From Burkholderiaceae bacterium (lineage in GTDB: Bacteria > Pseudomonadota > Gammaproteobacteria > Burkholderiales > Burkholderiaceae), in contig JASLEM010000061.1 of the NCBI GenBank assembly GCA_030151165.1, positions 1-12,424 of the forward strand: 12,424 nt of DNA, in the 5' to 3' direction. Below the pieces are notes generated by a model. That model saw only the letters and a program-made list of their open reading frames with translations, had not been told where the DNA came from and searched no databases. Positions 1-8,885 of this stretch are shown in pieces. The position numbers were made by a program, and so were the translations under genes. How positions within the stretch are numbered: the first letter of the stretch is position 1; each line of letters begins with the position of its first letter.

Positions 1-810
1 GGCAACGGCAAGAGCACGTCGCTGGCGTCGATGATCGAGTGGCGCAACACGCAGCTGTCGGGCCACATCCTCACGATCGAGGAGCCGATCGAGTTCCTGT
101 TCTCCAACAAGCGCTCGATCATCAACCAGCGCGAGGTCGGCCGCGACACCGCCTCGCTGCAGGTCGCGCTGAAGAACGCGCTGCGGCAGGCGCCGGACTG
201 CATCATGATCGGCGAGATCCGCGATCGCGAGACGATGTCGATGGCTATCTCGTACGCGCTGTCGGGCCACCTCGTGCTCGCCACGCTGCACGCGAACAAC
301 AGCTCGCATACCCTTGGCCGCATCCTGTCGTTCTACACGCCGGAAGCGCGCCCCGCGCTGCTGGGCGACCTCGCCGCGGCGCTGAAGGCGATCGTCTCGC
401 AGCGCCTGCTGCGCAACACGTCCGGCGGCCGCGTGCCGGCGGTCGAGGTGCTGCTGAACAGCCGCTTCATCTCCGAGCTGATCGAGCAGGGCGACATCCA
501 GGGCGTGCGCGAGGCGATGGACAAGTCGCTGGCCGAAGGCTCGCAGATCTTCGAGCAGGACATCGCGCGCCTGATCAACCTGGGCCTGGTGACGCAGGAG
601 GAAGGCCTGCTCGGCGCCGACTCGCCGACCAACCTGTTGTGGCGCCTGCAGAACGACATGGCGCCGGTCTCGCGCATCACCGCGGCGAAGGTCGAGCCGG
701 ACAGCCCGTCGTTCACCGAGATCACGCTCGACGTGCTGCCCGAGGCCCCGCCCGTCGCGCCGCGCCAGCGCCTGCCGGGCATGGACCTGCATCGCTCGAA
801 GCACGGCTGA
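1..810 (+). CDS. pilU: PilU-type twitching-motility ATPase, 5' end missing
   Basis: This is the C-terminal 269 residues of a type IV pilus retraction-type ATPase (PilT/PilU, secretion-ATPase superfamily). Such proteins form cytoplasmic hexamers at the pilus base and drive pilus disassembly. The reading frame is open from base 1 and starts inside the Walker A loop (GNGKST, residues 1-6 of the fragment). An Asp-box region follows ([10 protein letters not shown], about 22-31), then Walker B ([13 protein letters not shown], about 67-80) and the His box ([12 protein letters not shown], about 88-99). The His box and the tail fit PilU better than PilT from memory. PilU is usually about 370-385 aa, so roughly 110 residues lie upstream of the window. 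The last 40 residues are a Pro-rich tail. dapE begins 17 bp downstream. PilT remains the alternative; an upstream pilT gene would support PilU. Confidence 0.85.
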   Translation, partial: GNGKSTSLASMIEWRNTQLSGHILTIEEPIEFLFSNKRSIINQREVGRDTASLQVALKNALRQAPDCIMIGEIRDRETMSMAISYALSGHLVLATLHANNSSHTLGRILSFYTPEARPALLGDLAAALKAIVSQRLLRNTSGGRVPAVEVLLNSRFISELIEQGDIQGVREAMDKSLAEGSQIFEQDIARLINLGLVTQEEGLLGADSPTNLLWRLQNDMAPVSRITAAKVEPDSPSFTEITLDVLPEAPPVAPRQRLPGMDLHRSKHG

Positions 811-827
811 ACGCGACCGCATCGCCC

Positions 828-2009
828 ATGGACGCCACGACCCTGCTCCTCGAACAGCTGCTGACCCGCGCGTCCGTGACGCCGGACGACGCCGGCTGCC
901 AGGCGCTGATCGCGGCGCGCCTCGAGCCGCTGGGCTTCGCCTGCGAGCACCTGCCGTTCGGCCCGGCCGACGGCGTCGTCAGCAACCTGTGGGCCGTGCG
1001 CACCGGCAAGCGCCCCGGCCCGACGCTCGTGCTCGCCGGCCACACCGACGTCGTGCCCACCGGCCCGATCGACCAGTGGACGAGCGCGCCCTTCGTGCCG
1101 AGCTACCGCGACGGCAAGCTGTACGGCCGCGGCACCGCCGACATGAAGACCTCGGTGGCGGCGATGGTCGTCGCCGCGGAGGAATTCGTCGCCGCGCATC
1201 CCGACCACGCGGGCCGGATCGCGTTCCTGCTCACGAGCGACGAGGAAGGGCCGTCGGTCGACGGTACCGTGCGCGTCGTCGACGAACTCGAGCGGCGCGG
1301 CGAGCGGCTCGACTGCTGCATCGTCGGCGAGCCGACCTGCGTCGAGCGCCTCGGCGACATGATCAAGAACGGCCGCCGCGGCAGCCTGTCCGCGAAGCTG
1401 CGCGTGATCGGCACGCAAGGCCACGTCGCCTACCCGCACCTCGCGCGCAACCCGATCCACGCGGCCGCGCCGGCGATCGCCGAGCTCGCGGCCACGCGCT
1501 GGGACGACGGCAACGACCACTTCCCGCCGACCAGCTTCCAGATCTCCAACATCCATGCCGGCACCGGCGCGACCAACGTCATCCCCGGCGAGGCGGTGAT
1601 CGACCTCAACTTCCGCTTCTCGACCGAATCGACGCCCGAGCAGCTGAAGGCGCGCGTCGCCGACATCCTCGCGCGCCACGACATCGAGCACCGCGTCACC
1701 TGGACGCTCGGCGGCTCGCCCTTCCTCACGCGGCCCGGCACGCTCAGCGCCGCGCTGGTCGGCGCGATCCGCGACGAGACCGCGGGCGACGCCGGCGGCG
1801 CGGTCGTGCCGGAGCTGTCGACCACCGGCGGCACGTCCGACGGCCGCTTCATCGCGCGCGTCTGCCCGCAGGTCGTCGAGTTCGGTCCGGTCAACGCGAC
1901 GATCCACAAGATCGACGAGCACGTGGCAGTCGACGCGATCCCGCGCCTGAAGAACATCTACAAACGAACGATGGAGCGCTTGCTGGCTTCGGAAAGCATC
2001 CCACCATGA
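828..2009 (+). CDS. dapE: Succinyl-diaminopimelate desuccinylase
   Basis: DapE hydrolyses N-succinyl-L,L-diaminopimelate to L,L-diaminopimelate and succinate in the cytoplasm, on the lysine and peptidoglycan pathway. The 393-aa product has the M20 dinuclear zinc peptidase layout. Visible are the ligand His72 (GHTDVVP), the bridging Asp105 (GRGTADMK), catalytic Glu139 and ligand Glu140 (SDEEGPS), Glu168 (GEPT) and the C-terminal His360 ([10 protein letters not shown]). Length and spacing match known DapE enzymes (about 375-390 aa). The ATG at 828 is chosen because the protein begins there as family members do ([12 protein letters not shown]). The frame is open much further upstream but only as a shadow of pilU. 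No clear Shine-Dalgarno precedes the ATG. The stop overlaps the prmB start as ATGA, so the two are probably translationally coupled. Confidence 0.95.
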   Translation: MDATTLLLEQLLTRASVTPDDAGCQALIAARLEPLGFACEHLPFGPADGVVSNLWAVRTGKRPGPTLVLAGHTDVVPTGPIDQWTSAPFVPSYRDGKLYGRGTADMKTSVAAMVVAAEEFVAAHPDHAGRIAFLLTSDEEGPSVDGTVRVVDELERRGERLDCCIVGEPTCVERLGDMIKNGRRGSLSAKLRVIGTQGHVAYPHLARNPIHAAAPAIAELAATRWDDGNDHFPPTSFQISNIHAGTGATNVIPGEAVIDLNFRFSTESTPEQLKARVADILARHDIEHRVTWTLGGSPFLTRPGTLSAALVGAIRDETAGDAGGAVVPELSTTGGTSDGRFIARVCPQVVEFGPVNATIHKIDEHVAVDAIPRLKNIYKRTMERLLASESIPP

Positions 2010-2902
2010 CGCTGATCGACTTTCTCCACCGGGCAAGCGCCCGCCTCGACGAGGCGGGCGTTTCGTTTGGGCACGGCACCACGAACGCGTTCGACGAGGC
2101 CGCCTGGCTCGTGCTCTGGAAGCTGGGCGTGCCGCTCGACGAGCTCGACCTCGTCGAGGAACGCGAGCTGACGCCCGACGAGGAATCCTCGCTCGACGCC
2201 TTCGTCACGACCCGCATCGAGACGCGCAAGCCGGCCGCCTACCTGACCGGCGAGGCCTGGCTGCAGGGCGTGCCGTTCACCGTCGACGAGCGCGTGATCG
2301 TGCCGCGCTCGCTGATCGCCGAGGTACTGGCCGAAGGCCTGATCGACCCGTGGCTGCCGGCCGAGAAATCGCGCGTGCTCGACCTGTGCACCGGCAACGG
2401 CAGCCTCGCCGTGCTGGCCGCGATGGCGTGGCCCGAGGTCGCGGTCGACGCGGCCGACCTGTCGAAGAACGCGCTCGCCGTCGCCGCGCTGAACGTCGCC
2501 CGCCACGACCTCGCGTCGCGCATCGCGCTGCACCAGGGCGACGGCCTCGCCGCGATCCCGCGCGACCGCCGCTACGACCTGATCCTGTGCAACCCGCCCT
2601 ACGTCAACGCGACGTCGATGGGCGAGCTGCCGGCCGAGTTCCGCGCGGAGCCCGAGATGGCGCTCGCGGGCGGCGCGGACGGCATGGACTTCATCCGCGC
2701 GCTCTTCGCCGGCATCCGCCGCCACCTCACGGCCGACGCCGTGCTGGTGCTGGAGATCGGCAACGAGCGCGACCACTTCGAGGCGGCGTTCCCCGACCTC
2801 GAAGTCGTCTGGCTTCCCACCGAACTGACCGACGACGCGGTGCTCCTGGTGACCCGCAACATGCTCGAGGAAGGTCTGCCCAAGACCTCGAAGGTTTCCT
2901 GA
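2006..2902 (+). CDS. prmB: Ribosomal protein L3 N5-glutamine methyltransferase
   Basis: PrmB uses S-adenosylmethionine to methylate a glutamine of ribosomal protein L3 and affects 50S assembly. The 298-aa product has an N-terminal helical domain (about 1-100) with the HemK/PrmB-type segment [19 protein letters not shown]. The VPRS motif at the domain border is typical of PrmB. The Rossmann-fold SAM site is [13 protein letters not shown] (124-136), and the catalytic NPPY motif starts at Asn196 and would hold the substrate glutamine. The related release-factor methyltransferase PrmC is the alternative. The WLQG-VPF-VDERV-VPRS string fits PrmB better. The ATG at 2006 overlaps the dapE stop by four bases, and the next gene starts 4 bp after the stop, placing prmB mid-operon. 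Confidence 0.93.
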   Translation: MTLIDFLHRASARLDEAGVSFGHGTTNAFDEAAWLVLWKLGVPLDELDLVEERELTPDEESSLDAFVTTRIETRKPAAYLTGEAWLQGVPFTVDERVIVPRSLIAEVLAEGLIDPWLPAEKSRVLDLCTGNGSLAVLAAMAWPEVAVDAADLSKNALAVAALNVARHDLASRIALHQGDGLAAIPRDRRYDLILCNPPYVNATSMGELPAEFRAEPEMALAGGADGMDFIRALFAGIRRHLTADAVLVLEIGNERDHFEAAFPDLEVVWLPTELTDDAVLLVTRNMLEEGLPKTSKVS

Positions 2903-2906
2903 AAAA

Positions 2907-5003
<2,097 letters not shown>

Positions 5004-5013
5004 GCGCCGTTCG

Positions 5014-5037
5014 ACGGACCCGGCGGCGCGGGTAGTC
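5014..5037 (+). other. GC-rich imperfect hairpin after the ABC-F gene
   Basis: Ten bases after the ABC-F stop, CGGAC and GTCCG arms flank a GC-rich centre that can pair further with a two-base bulge. No T-run follows, so it is not a standard Rho-independent terminator. It could stall transcription or be chance in GC-rich DNA. Confidence 0.25.
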
Positions 5038-5093
5038 CGCGATGCTTCCCAGCGACGCCTTGCGGCAGACTGTCCCGTCCCCGCATCCGCGCT

Positions 5094-5117
5094 TCCACGC
5101 CTCCACGCCTCCACGCC
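5094..5117 (+). repeat. Three perfect tandem copies of octamer TCCACGCC
   Basis: The 8-bp unit TCCACGCC occurs three times head to tail (5094-5101, 5102-5109, 5110-5117), ending 5 bp before the ATG of the antiporter gene. No Shine-Dalgarno-like sequence is visible there, so the array occupies the place where the ribosome-binding site should be. Copy-number change would alter spacing by 8 bp, or shift frame if translation started further upstream. Variability is inferred; one sequence cannot show it. Confidence 0.85.
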
Positions 5118-5122
5118 CGCCG

Positions 5123-6331
5123 ATGAGCGTCACCGAAACCTTCCTCCTCGCCATCACGATCATCTTCTCGGTGCCCTGGCTCGTCTGGCGCGTGGGGCGC
5201 ACCGACTACTGGGCGCCGCTGGTCGTCGTGCAGATCGTCGGTGGCGTGCTGATGGGGCCGGGCGTGCTGGGCAAGGCGTCGCCGGACGCCTACCGCTTCG
5301 TCTTCAGCGCGCCGGTTGTGCAGTTGCTGGGCGGCATCGCGACCTGGGCCGTGATGAGCTTCGTGTGGATCGCGGGCATCGAGCTCGACCTGCGACGCGC
5401 GTGGGCGCATCGCGGCGAGAGCCTGCTGACCGCGGGGTTGGCGCTTGGCACGCCGCTGGTCCTCGGCTGCGTCGCGGCGGCGGGGCTCATCGGCATTGGC
5501 GGCATGGCGGGCTGGGTCGGGCCGAAGGCGCAGACGTGGCAGTTCGTCGTCGGCGTGGGCATGGCCTGCGCGGTGACGGCGCTGCCGATCCTGATCCTGT
5601 TCATGGACAAGCTCGCGATCCTGCGCGAGCCCCTCGGCCAGCGCATCCTGCGCTACGCGAGCCTCGACGACGTCGCCATCTGGGGCGTGCTCGCGCTGAT
5701 CCTGATGGACTGGCAGCGCGTCGGCAAGCAGCTCGCCTTCCTCCTCGCGTTCGCCGTGCTGACGTGGCTGTACCGCCGGCTGATGCGCGCCGTCACGGAG
5801 AACGACCGCTGGGCGATCGGCCTCGTGTGGCTCGCGCTGTGCGGCTTCGGCGCGGACTGGAGCGGGCTGCACTTCATGGTCGGCGCGTTCCTCTCGGGCG
5901 CGGTCACCGACCCCGACTGGTTCGAGCAGTCGCAGATGGACGCGCTGCGCCGCCACGTGCTGATGCTGCTCATGCCCGTCTTCTTCCTCAGCACCGGGTT
6001 GCGCACGAACTGGGACGTCGGCGGCAGCGCCGTGTTCGTCGCGGCGGCCGTGCTGCTCGTGGCCTCGGTGCTCGGCAAGCTGATCGGCCTCCACGTCGCA
6101 GGCCGCCTCCTGAAGTGGCAGCCCGGCGAGGCCAGCGTCATCGGCTGGCTGCTGCAGACCAAGGCGCTGATCATGATCATCTTCGCCAACATCCTGCTGG
6201 ACAAGCAGATCATCACCAGCGAGACCTTCACCGCGCTCCTGCTGATGGCCGTCGGCAACACGATGCTGACGACGCCGATCGTGGCGCCGAAGCTGGCAAG
6301 GATGAAGGCGTTGATCGCGCGGTCGTCGTGA
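5123..6331 (+). CDS. CPA2-family cation:proton antiporter
   Basis: The product is a 402-aa, very hydrophobic inner-membrane protein with about 11-13 predicted membrane segments, fitting the Na+/H+ exchanger domain of the CPA2 group. Landmarks seen are QIVGGVLMGPGVLGK near the N-terminus, IAGIELDL (family LxGLELDL), the Asp pair at 182-183 (LDDVAIWGVLAL), VGAFLSGAV, and MPVFFLSTGLRTN late in the core. The Asp pair sits where the ion-binding acidic residues of CPA2 exchangers lie. The usual NTRGLMELI segment reads QTKALIMII, a moderate divergence. There is no C-terminal TrkA-N domain, so it is a short form unlike KefB/KefC. The ATG at 5123 is chosen because the protein starts with a membrane segment there; an in-frame ATG at 5042 would add a Pro/Arg/His-rich stretch encoded by the octamer array. 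The transported ion cannot be told. Confidence 0.88.
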   Translation: MSVTETFLLAITIIFSVPWLVWRVGRTDYWAPLVVVQIVGGVLMGPGVLGKASPDAYRFVFSAPVVQLLGGIATWAVMSFVWIAGIELDLRRAWAHRGESLLTAGLALGTPLVLGCVAAAGLIGIGGMAGWVGPKAQTWQFVVGVGMACAVTALPILILFMDKLAILREPLGQRILRYASLDDVAIWGVLALILMDWQRVGKQLAFLLAFAVLTWLYRRLMRAVTENDRWAIGLVWLALCGFGADWSGLHFMVGAFLSGAVTDPDWFEQSQMDALRRHVLMLLMPVFFLSTGLRTNWDVGGSAVFVAAAVLLVASVLGKLIGLHVAGRLLKWQPGEASVIGWLLQTKALIMIIFANILLDKQIITSETFTALLLMAVGNTMLTTPIVAPKLARMKALIARSS

Positions 6332-6390
6332 CCGACGCTCGCCGCGCCGAAGTCATCGCACGCCGCTTCGAGGTCGAAGACAATCCGGCC

Positions 6391-7026
6391 ATGCCCACGC
6401 CCCCCATCACCGACCTCATCGACCTCGCGATCCGCCTCGTCAATGCGGGCCAGCGCGAGCGGGCGCGCATCGTGTGCGAGCAGGCGGTCGCGACGCATGC
6501 GCCGCATCCGGCGGTGCACCAACTGCTCGCGGTGATGGACCTGGAGGCCGGCCGCGTCGCCGAGGCGCGCCGGCACGCCGCGCTGAGCCTGACGCTGCGG
6601 CGCGACCACGTGCCGACGCTGCTGGTCGCGGGCGATGCGGCGCTCGCCGAGCGCGATCTCGAGGCGGCGTCGCAGGCCTTCGAGCGCGCCGTCGCCGTCG
6701 TGCCCGACCACGCCGAGGCGTGGTTCAAGGCCTCGCTGGTGCGACAGGATCTCGGCGACCTGGACGGCGCCGTGGCGGCGCTGCGGCGCGTGCTGCAGCT
6801 GAAGCCGGATCGCGTCGATGCGCTCGTCAACCTCGGCATCGTGCTGCAGGAAAGCGGCCGCCTCGACGAGGCCCTGCGCGCGTACGGGCGCGCGTTCCGC
6901 CTGCGCGAGGAGACCTTCGGCCGCATCGCGCACGCGCTCGCGACGCCCAACGTCGGCCGGCTGTGGTTGCGGCTCGACGACCTGCGCGACGAATTGCGGC
7001 GAACCGGCGCGTCGATGGACGCCTGA
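6391..7026 (+). CDS. Small tetratricopeptide-repeat (TPR) protein
   Basis: The 211-aa product consists almost entirely of helical TPR units, which mediate protein-protein contact. The clearest repeats are HAEAWFKASLVRQDLGDLDG (about residues 109-128) and the next unit ALVNLGIVLQESGRLDEALR, each with the usual W/L-G-A-P spacing; weaker repeats lie before them. There is no signal peptide, so it is probably cytoplasmic. A GTG at 6328 is in frame and overlaps the antiporter stop (GTGA), giving 21 more residues. The ATG at 6391 is preferred because the extra residues look unlike TPR, although neither start has a good Shine-Dalgarno. No partner can be named; the AP-TPR protein downstream also carries TPRs. 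Three palindromes follow its stop. Confidence 0.8.
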   Translation: MPTPPITDLIDLAIRLVNAGQRERARIVCEQAVATHAPHPAVHQLLAVMDLEAGRVAEARRHAALSLTLRRDHVPTLLVAGDAALAERDLEAASQAFERAVAVVPDHAEAWFKASLVRQDLGDLDGAVAALRRVLQLKPDRVDALVNLGIVLQESGRLDEALRAYGRAFRLREETFGRIAHALATPNVGRLWLRLDDLRDELRRTGASMDA

Positions 7027-7054
7027 CGCGTCGACGCGCACCCGGCGCGCACGC

Positions 7055-7068
7055 CCCGCTGCAGCGGG
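7055..7068. repeat. Perfect 14-bp palindrome
   Basis: CCCGCTGCAGCGGG is an exact inverted repeat 29 bp after the TPR gene stop. As RNA it could form a 5-bp stem with a TGCA loop. No T-run follows, so termination is doubtful. It is the first of three exact palindromes within 61 bp. Confidence 0.6.
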
Positions 7069-7071
7069 CTC

Positions 7072-7085
7072 ATCGGCCGGCCGAT
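7072..7085. repeat. Perfect 14-bp palindrome
   Basis: ATCGGCCGGCCGAT is an exact inverted repeat beginning 3 bp after the previous one. An alternative fold pairs TCATCG (7070-7075) with CGATGA (7086-7091). It could be a protein-binding site or an RNA hairpin; GC-rich DNA makes short palindromes common, so function is uncertain. Confidence 0.5.
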
Positions 7086-7097
7086 CGATGAATGGAT

Positions 7098-7115
7098 ACT
7101 GGACGGCCGTCCAGT
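7098..7115. promoter_or_regulatory. Perfect 18-bp palindrome, candidate TetR-type operator
   Basis: ACTGGACGGCCGTCCAGT is an exact 18-bp inverted repeat, longer than chance would often give here. Its size and its GGAC-centre-GTCC form resemble operators of TetR-family repressors. It lies 180 bp before the PEP-CTERM start and upstream of the candidate promoter, in a short AT-richer stretch that suggests a control region. No regulator gene is in the window, so the binding protein is unknown. Confidence 0.5.
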
Positions 7116-7171
7116 TGTGCCGACTAAATCACGCTCGAATGCCAGGCGTGGACATTGGCGCCCACACGTCG

Positions 7172-7199
7172 GTGACAACTTGAAACCAACTGTTAGATT
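7172..7199 (+). promoter_or_regulatory. Candidate sigma-70-type promoter for the PEP-CTERM operon
   Basis: A GTGACA box (7172-7177) is followed after 15-16 bp by TTAGAT/TAGATT (7193-7199), within one of the least GC-rich stretches of the window. Transcription would start near 7206, leaving a leader of about 90 nt. The match is moderate and the spacing short. No convincing sigma-54 (-24/-12) site, known for some PEP-CTERM genes, was found. Confidence 0.3.
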
Positions 7200-7218
7200 C
7201 GCGTCCACACAAGGGAGT

Positions 7219-7242
7219 CGGCGATCTCGATGAAGGTCGCCG
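7219..7242 (+). other. 5'-leader hairpin before the PEP-CTERM gene
   Basis: CGGCGATC (7219-7226) pairs with GGTCGCCG (7235-7242), giving an 8-bp stem with one G-U pair and the loop TCGATGAA. It lies in the presumed untranslated leader and encloses the ATG of a possible 22-codon leader ORF, so it could affect translation or message stability. Confidence 0.4.
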
Positions 7243-7298
7243 CAGCTTCGACAAGGCGCGCGCGTCGCGTGGCCAAGAACAACTGGAGTGGATCATGA
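7230..7298 (+). CDS. Possible 22-codon leader ORF overlapping the PEP-CTERM start
   Basis: An ATG at 7230 opens a 22-codon frame that is rich in Arg and Ala (it begins MKVAAASTRRARRVAK). It stops with TGA at 7296-7298, overlapping the ATG at 7295 as ATGA. An AGGGAG sequence (7212-7217) lies 12 bp upstream, somewhat far for a Shine-Dalgarno. The arrangement would allow translational coupling, but so short a frame can arise by chance. No homology is known to me. Confidence 0.2.
   Translation: MKVAAASTRRARRVAKNNWSGS
7285..7288 (+). promoter_or_regulatory. Ribosome-binding site of the PEP-CTERM gene
   Basis: GGAG lies 6 bp before the ATG at 7295 and 9 bp before a second in-frame ATG at 7298. 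Both are usable; the first is taken as the start. It is one of the better Shine-Dalgarno sites in the window. Confidence 0.6.
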
Positions 7299-7972
7299 TG
7301 AAGAACGCCGACAGGAATTTCAGCCCCGCCACCGCCCTGGCCGTCGCGGCCGGCACGCTCGCAGCGCTCGGCTCGGCCGGCGCCGACGCCGCCATCGTGA
7401 GCCAGACCATCGCTCCCGGCGCGACGTCCGTCGCACTGCCGACCGGCGAGATCGACTTCGCCTCGACCACCCTGTTCGCCGGCACCGACGTCCTGGGCGG
7501 CACCTACTACGACCAGCGCCTGTTCGCGACCTCGACCGGACTCGTGTCGATCGGCGGCTCGACGGTCGCCGCGGGTTCGCTGATCGGCCCGGGCATGGCC
7601 GCGGGCTCGTCCACGACGCTCGACTCGACCACGGCCGGATTCGTGACCATCAAGCCGGGGATCGTGTACGGCACCACGTCGACGTCGAACCCCGCGATCG
7701 GCACCGGCCAGATGCTGTCGTTCGAATTCGACGACGGCCGCCACACGGACTACGGCTGGCTCGAGTTCGACGCCTCGCAAGCGAACACCTTCGATGGCGC
7801 CTACCAGTTCAAGCTCGACGCCTTCGGCTACGACACGACCGGCGCCGCCATCGAGGCCGGCCAGGTCACGCCGGTGGCGTCGGCCGTTCCGGAACCCTCG
7901 TCGCTGTTGCTGCTGGCCGCGGGCTCGCTGGGCCTGGTCGCGTTCCGCCGTCGCCAGGCGGCGCGTGGCTGA
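7295..7972 (+). CDS. PEP-CTERM sorting-domain protein
   Basis: The 225-aa product is an exported exosortase substrate. The N-terminus has a signal peptide with a hydrophobic Ala-rich core (about 11-30) and a likely cleavage site after ADA (about residue 32). The mature part is rich in Thr, Ser, Gly and Asp, lacks Cys, and looks like a beta-rich surface protein; YGWLEFDA (about 150) resembles a stretch common before the sorting signal in such proteins. The C-terminus is a standard PEP-CTERM signal: VPEP at 198-201, a hydrophobic helix (about 203-216), then RRR and a slightly long tail. By family knowledge an exosortase would process it on the way to the envelope or exopolysaccharide; no exosortase gene is in the window. 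The gene overlaps the next by 8 bp. The function of the mature domain is unknown. Confidence 0.92.
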   Translation: MMKNADRNFSPATALAVAAGTLAALGSAGADAAIVSQTIAPGATSVALPTGEIDFASTTLFAGTDVLGGTYYDQRLFATSTGLVSIGGSTVAAGSLIGPGMAAGSSTTLDSTTAGFVTIKPGIVYGTTSTSNPAIGTGQMLSFEFDDGRHTDYGWLEFDASQANTFDGAYQFKLDAFGYDTTGAAIEAGQVTPVASAVPEPSSLLLLAAGSLGLVAFRRRQAARG

Positions 7973-8885
7973 TCCGGGCCGGCCCTCGAGCTCGATCGAG
8001 GGTCACCCCGCGCGCGGCGCGACCATCCGGCTCGCCGCCGCGCGCGATCTCTACGCCGCCCACGCGCTGCTGCCCTGGCTCGCCCGGTCCGTGGTGCCGG
8101 CCGACGCGGTCTTCGTCGCGGAAGCCGACGACGGCATCTGCGCGGCCGCGGCGTTCTCCAGCCTGGTCCACGGCGTGCGCCATCCGGGCTTCGCGGGCGA
8201 GGTTGTCGTGCACGAGCGCCATCGGCGCCAGGGCATCGGCCGCGCGCTCGTGCGGGCGCTGACCGACGCGGCGCGCGACTGGGCCGTGCCCTACCTGCGC
8301 GCCCGCGACGCGACCGACGATCCCGGCGCGCTCGCCTTCCTCGCCGGGCTCGGCGCGGTGCCGACGGGCCAACGGCTCTGCTTCGAGTCGAGCGCCGACC
8401 TCTCGGCTTTCGCGAAGCGGTTCCCGCGTTGGCACGATACGGCCACGGGTATCGACGGCGCGACGACCAACATCACCCGCCCGCTCCGTCACGACGACCT
8501 CGACGCCGTCGCCGCGGCCTACGGCGCCGCCGTCAACGAACCCCTGCCGTTCGCGCTGCAGCGGCTGCGCGCGACGCTCGCGGATCCGGCGACCGCCGCG
8601 CTCTCGATCGTCCTCGAGCGCGAAGCGCAGGTGACCGGCTTCATCCTCGCCAGGCGCGATGCCGACGGCGTCCCCGCGCTCGATTTCTGGTACTCGCACC
8701 CATCCAACCCGCGCGGCGCGCCGGCCATCGCGCTGCTGTCCGCCGCCGCGCGCAACGCCTTCGAACACGGCGTGGAGCGCTTTCGCTTCCAGTGCCGCGA
8801 CGACGCGCGCACCACGTTGCGGATGGCCCGCGAGATCCAGGCAACGCCGATCCGCACCGAGACGTTCCATGCGATCGCCGTCTGA
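7965..8885 (+). CDS. Tandem GNAT-fold acetyltransferase-like protein
   Basis: This 306-aa cytoplasmic protein appears to be two GNAT (acetyl-CoA N-acetyltransferase) folds in a row. The first half has the acetyl-CoA pyrophosphate-binding motif A, EVVVHERHRRQGIGRALVRA (about 78-97; RRQGIG fits Q/R-x-x-G-x-G). The second half restarts like a GNAT N-terminus (ITRPLRHDDLDAVAAAY, about 171). It has the matching strands (LSIVLEREAQVTGFILARR) and helix, but only a weak motif A (NPRGAPA), so it may be catalytically silent. The frame is open well upstream as a shadow. The GTG at 7965 is the plausible start; it overlaps the PEP-CTERM stop by 8 bp and is the nearest start giving the whole first fold. 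The stop is overlapped by the next gene by 17 bp. The substrate is unknown; coupling suggests a role tied to its neighbours. Confidence 0.82.
   Translation: MADPGRPSSSIEGHPARGATIRLAAARDLYAAHALLPWLARSVVPADAVFVAEADDGICAAAAFSSLVHGVRHPGFAGEVVVHERHRRQGIGRALVRALTDAARDWAVPYLRARDATDDPGALAFLAGLGAVPTGQRLCFESSADLSAFAKRFPRWHDTATGIDGATTNITRPLRHDDLDAVAAAYGAAVNEPLPFALQRLRATLADPATAALSIVLEREAQVTGFILARRDADGVPALDFWYSHPSNPRGAPAIALLSAAARNAFEHGVERFRFQCRDDARTTLRMAREIQATPIRTETFHAIAV

Noticed and set aside
39..827. Upstream extension of the dapE frame
   Set aside because: It is an out-of-frame shadow of pilU; DapE homology starts at the ATG at 828.
6328..6390. GTG at 6328 as start of the TPR gene (GTGA overlap with the antiporter stop)
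   Set aside because: The 21 added residues do not look like TPR or a signal peptide; it remains possible but is less likely than the ATG at 6391.
7027..7294. Sigma-54 (-24/-12) promoter for the PEP-CTERM gene
   Set aside because: I looked because some PEP-CTERM genes use one; no TGGCAC-N5-TTGC-like pair is present on the + strand.
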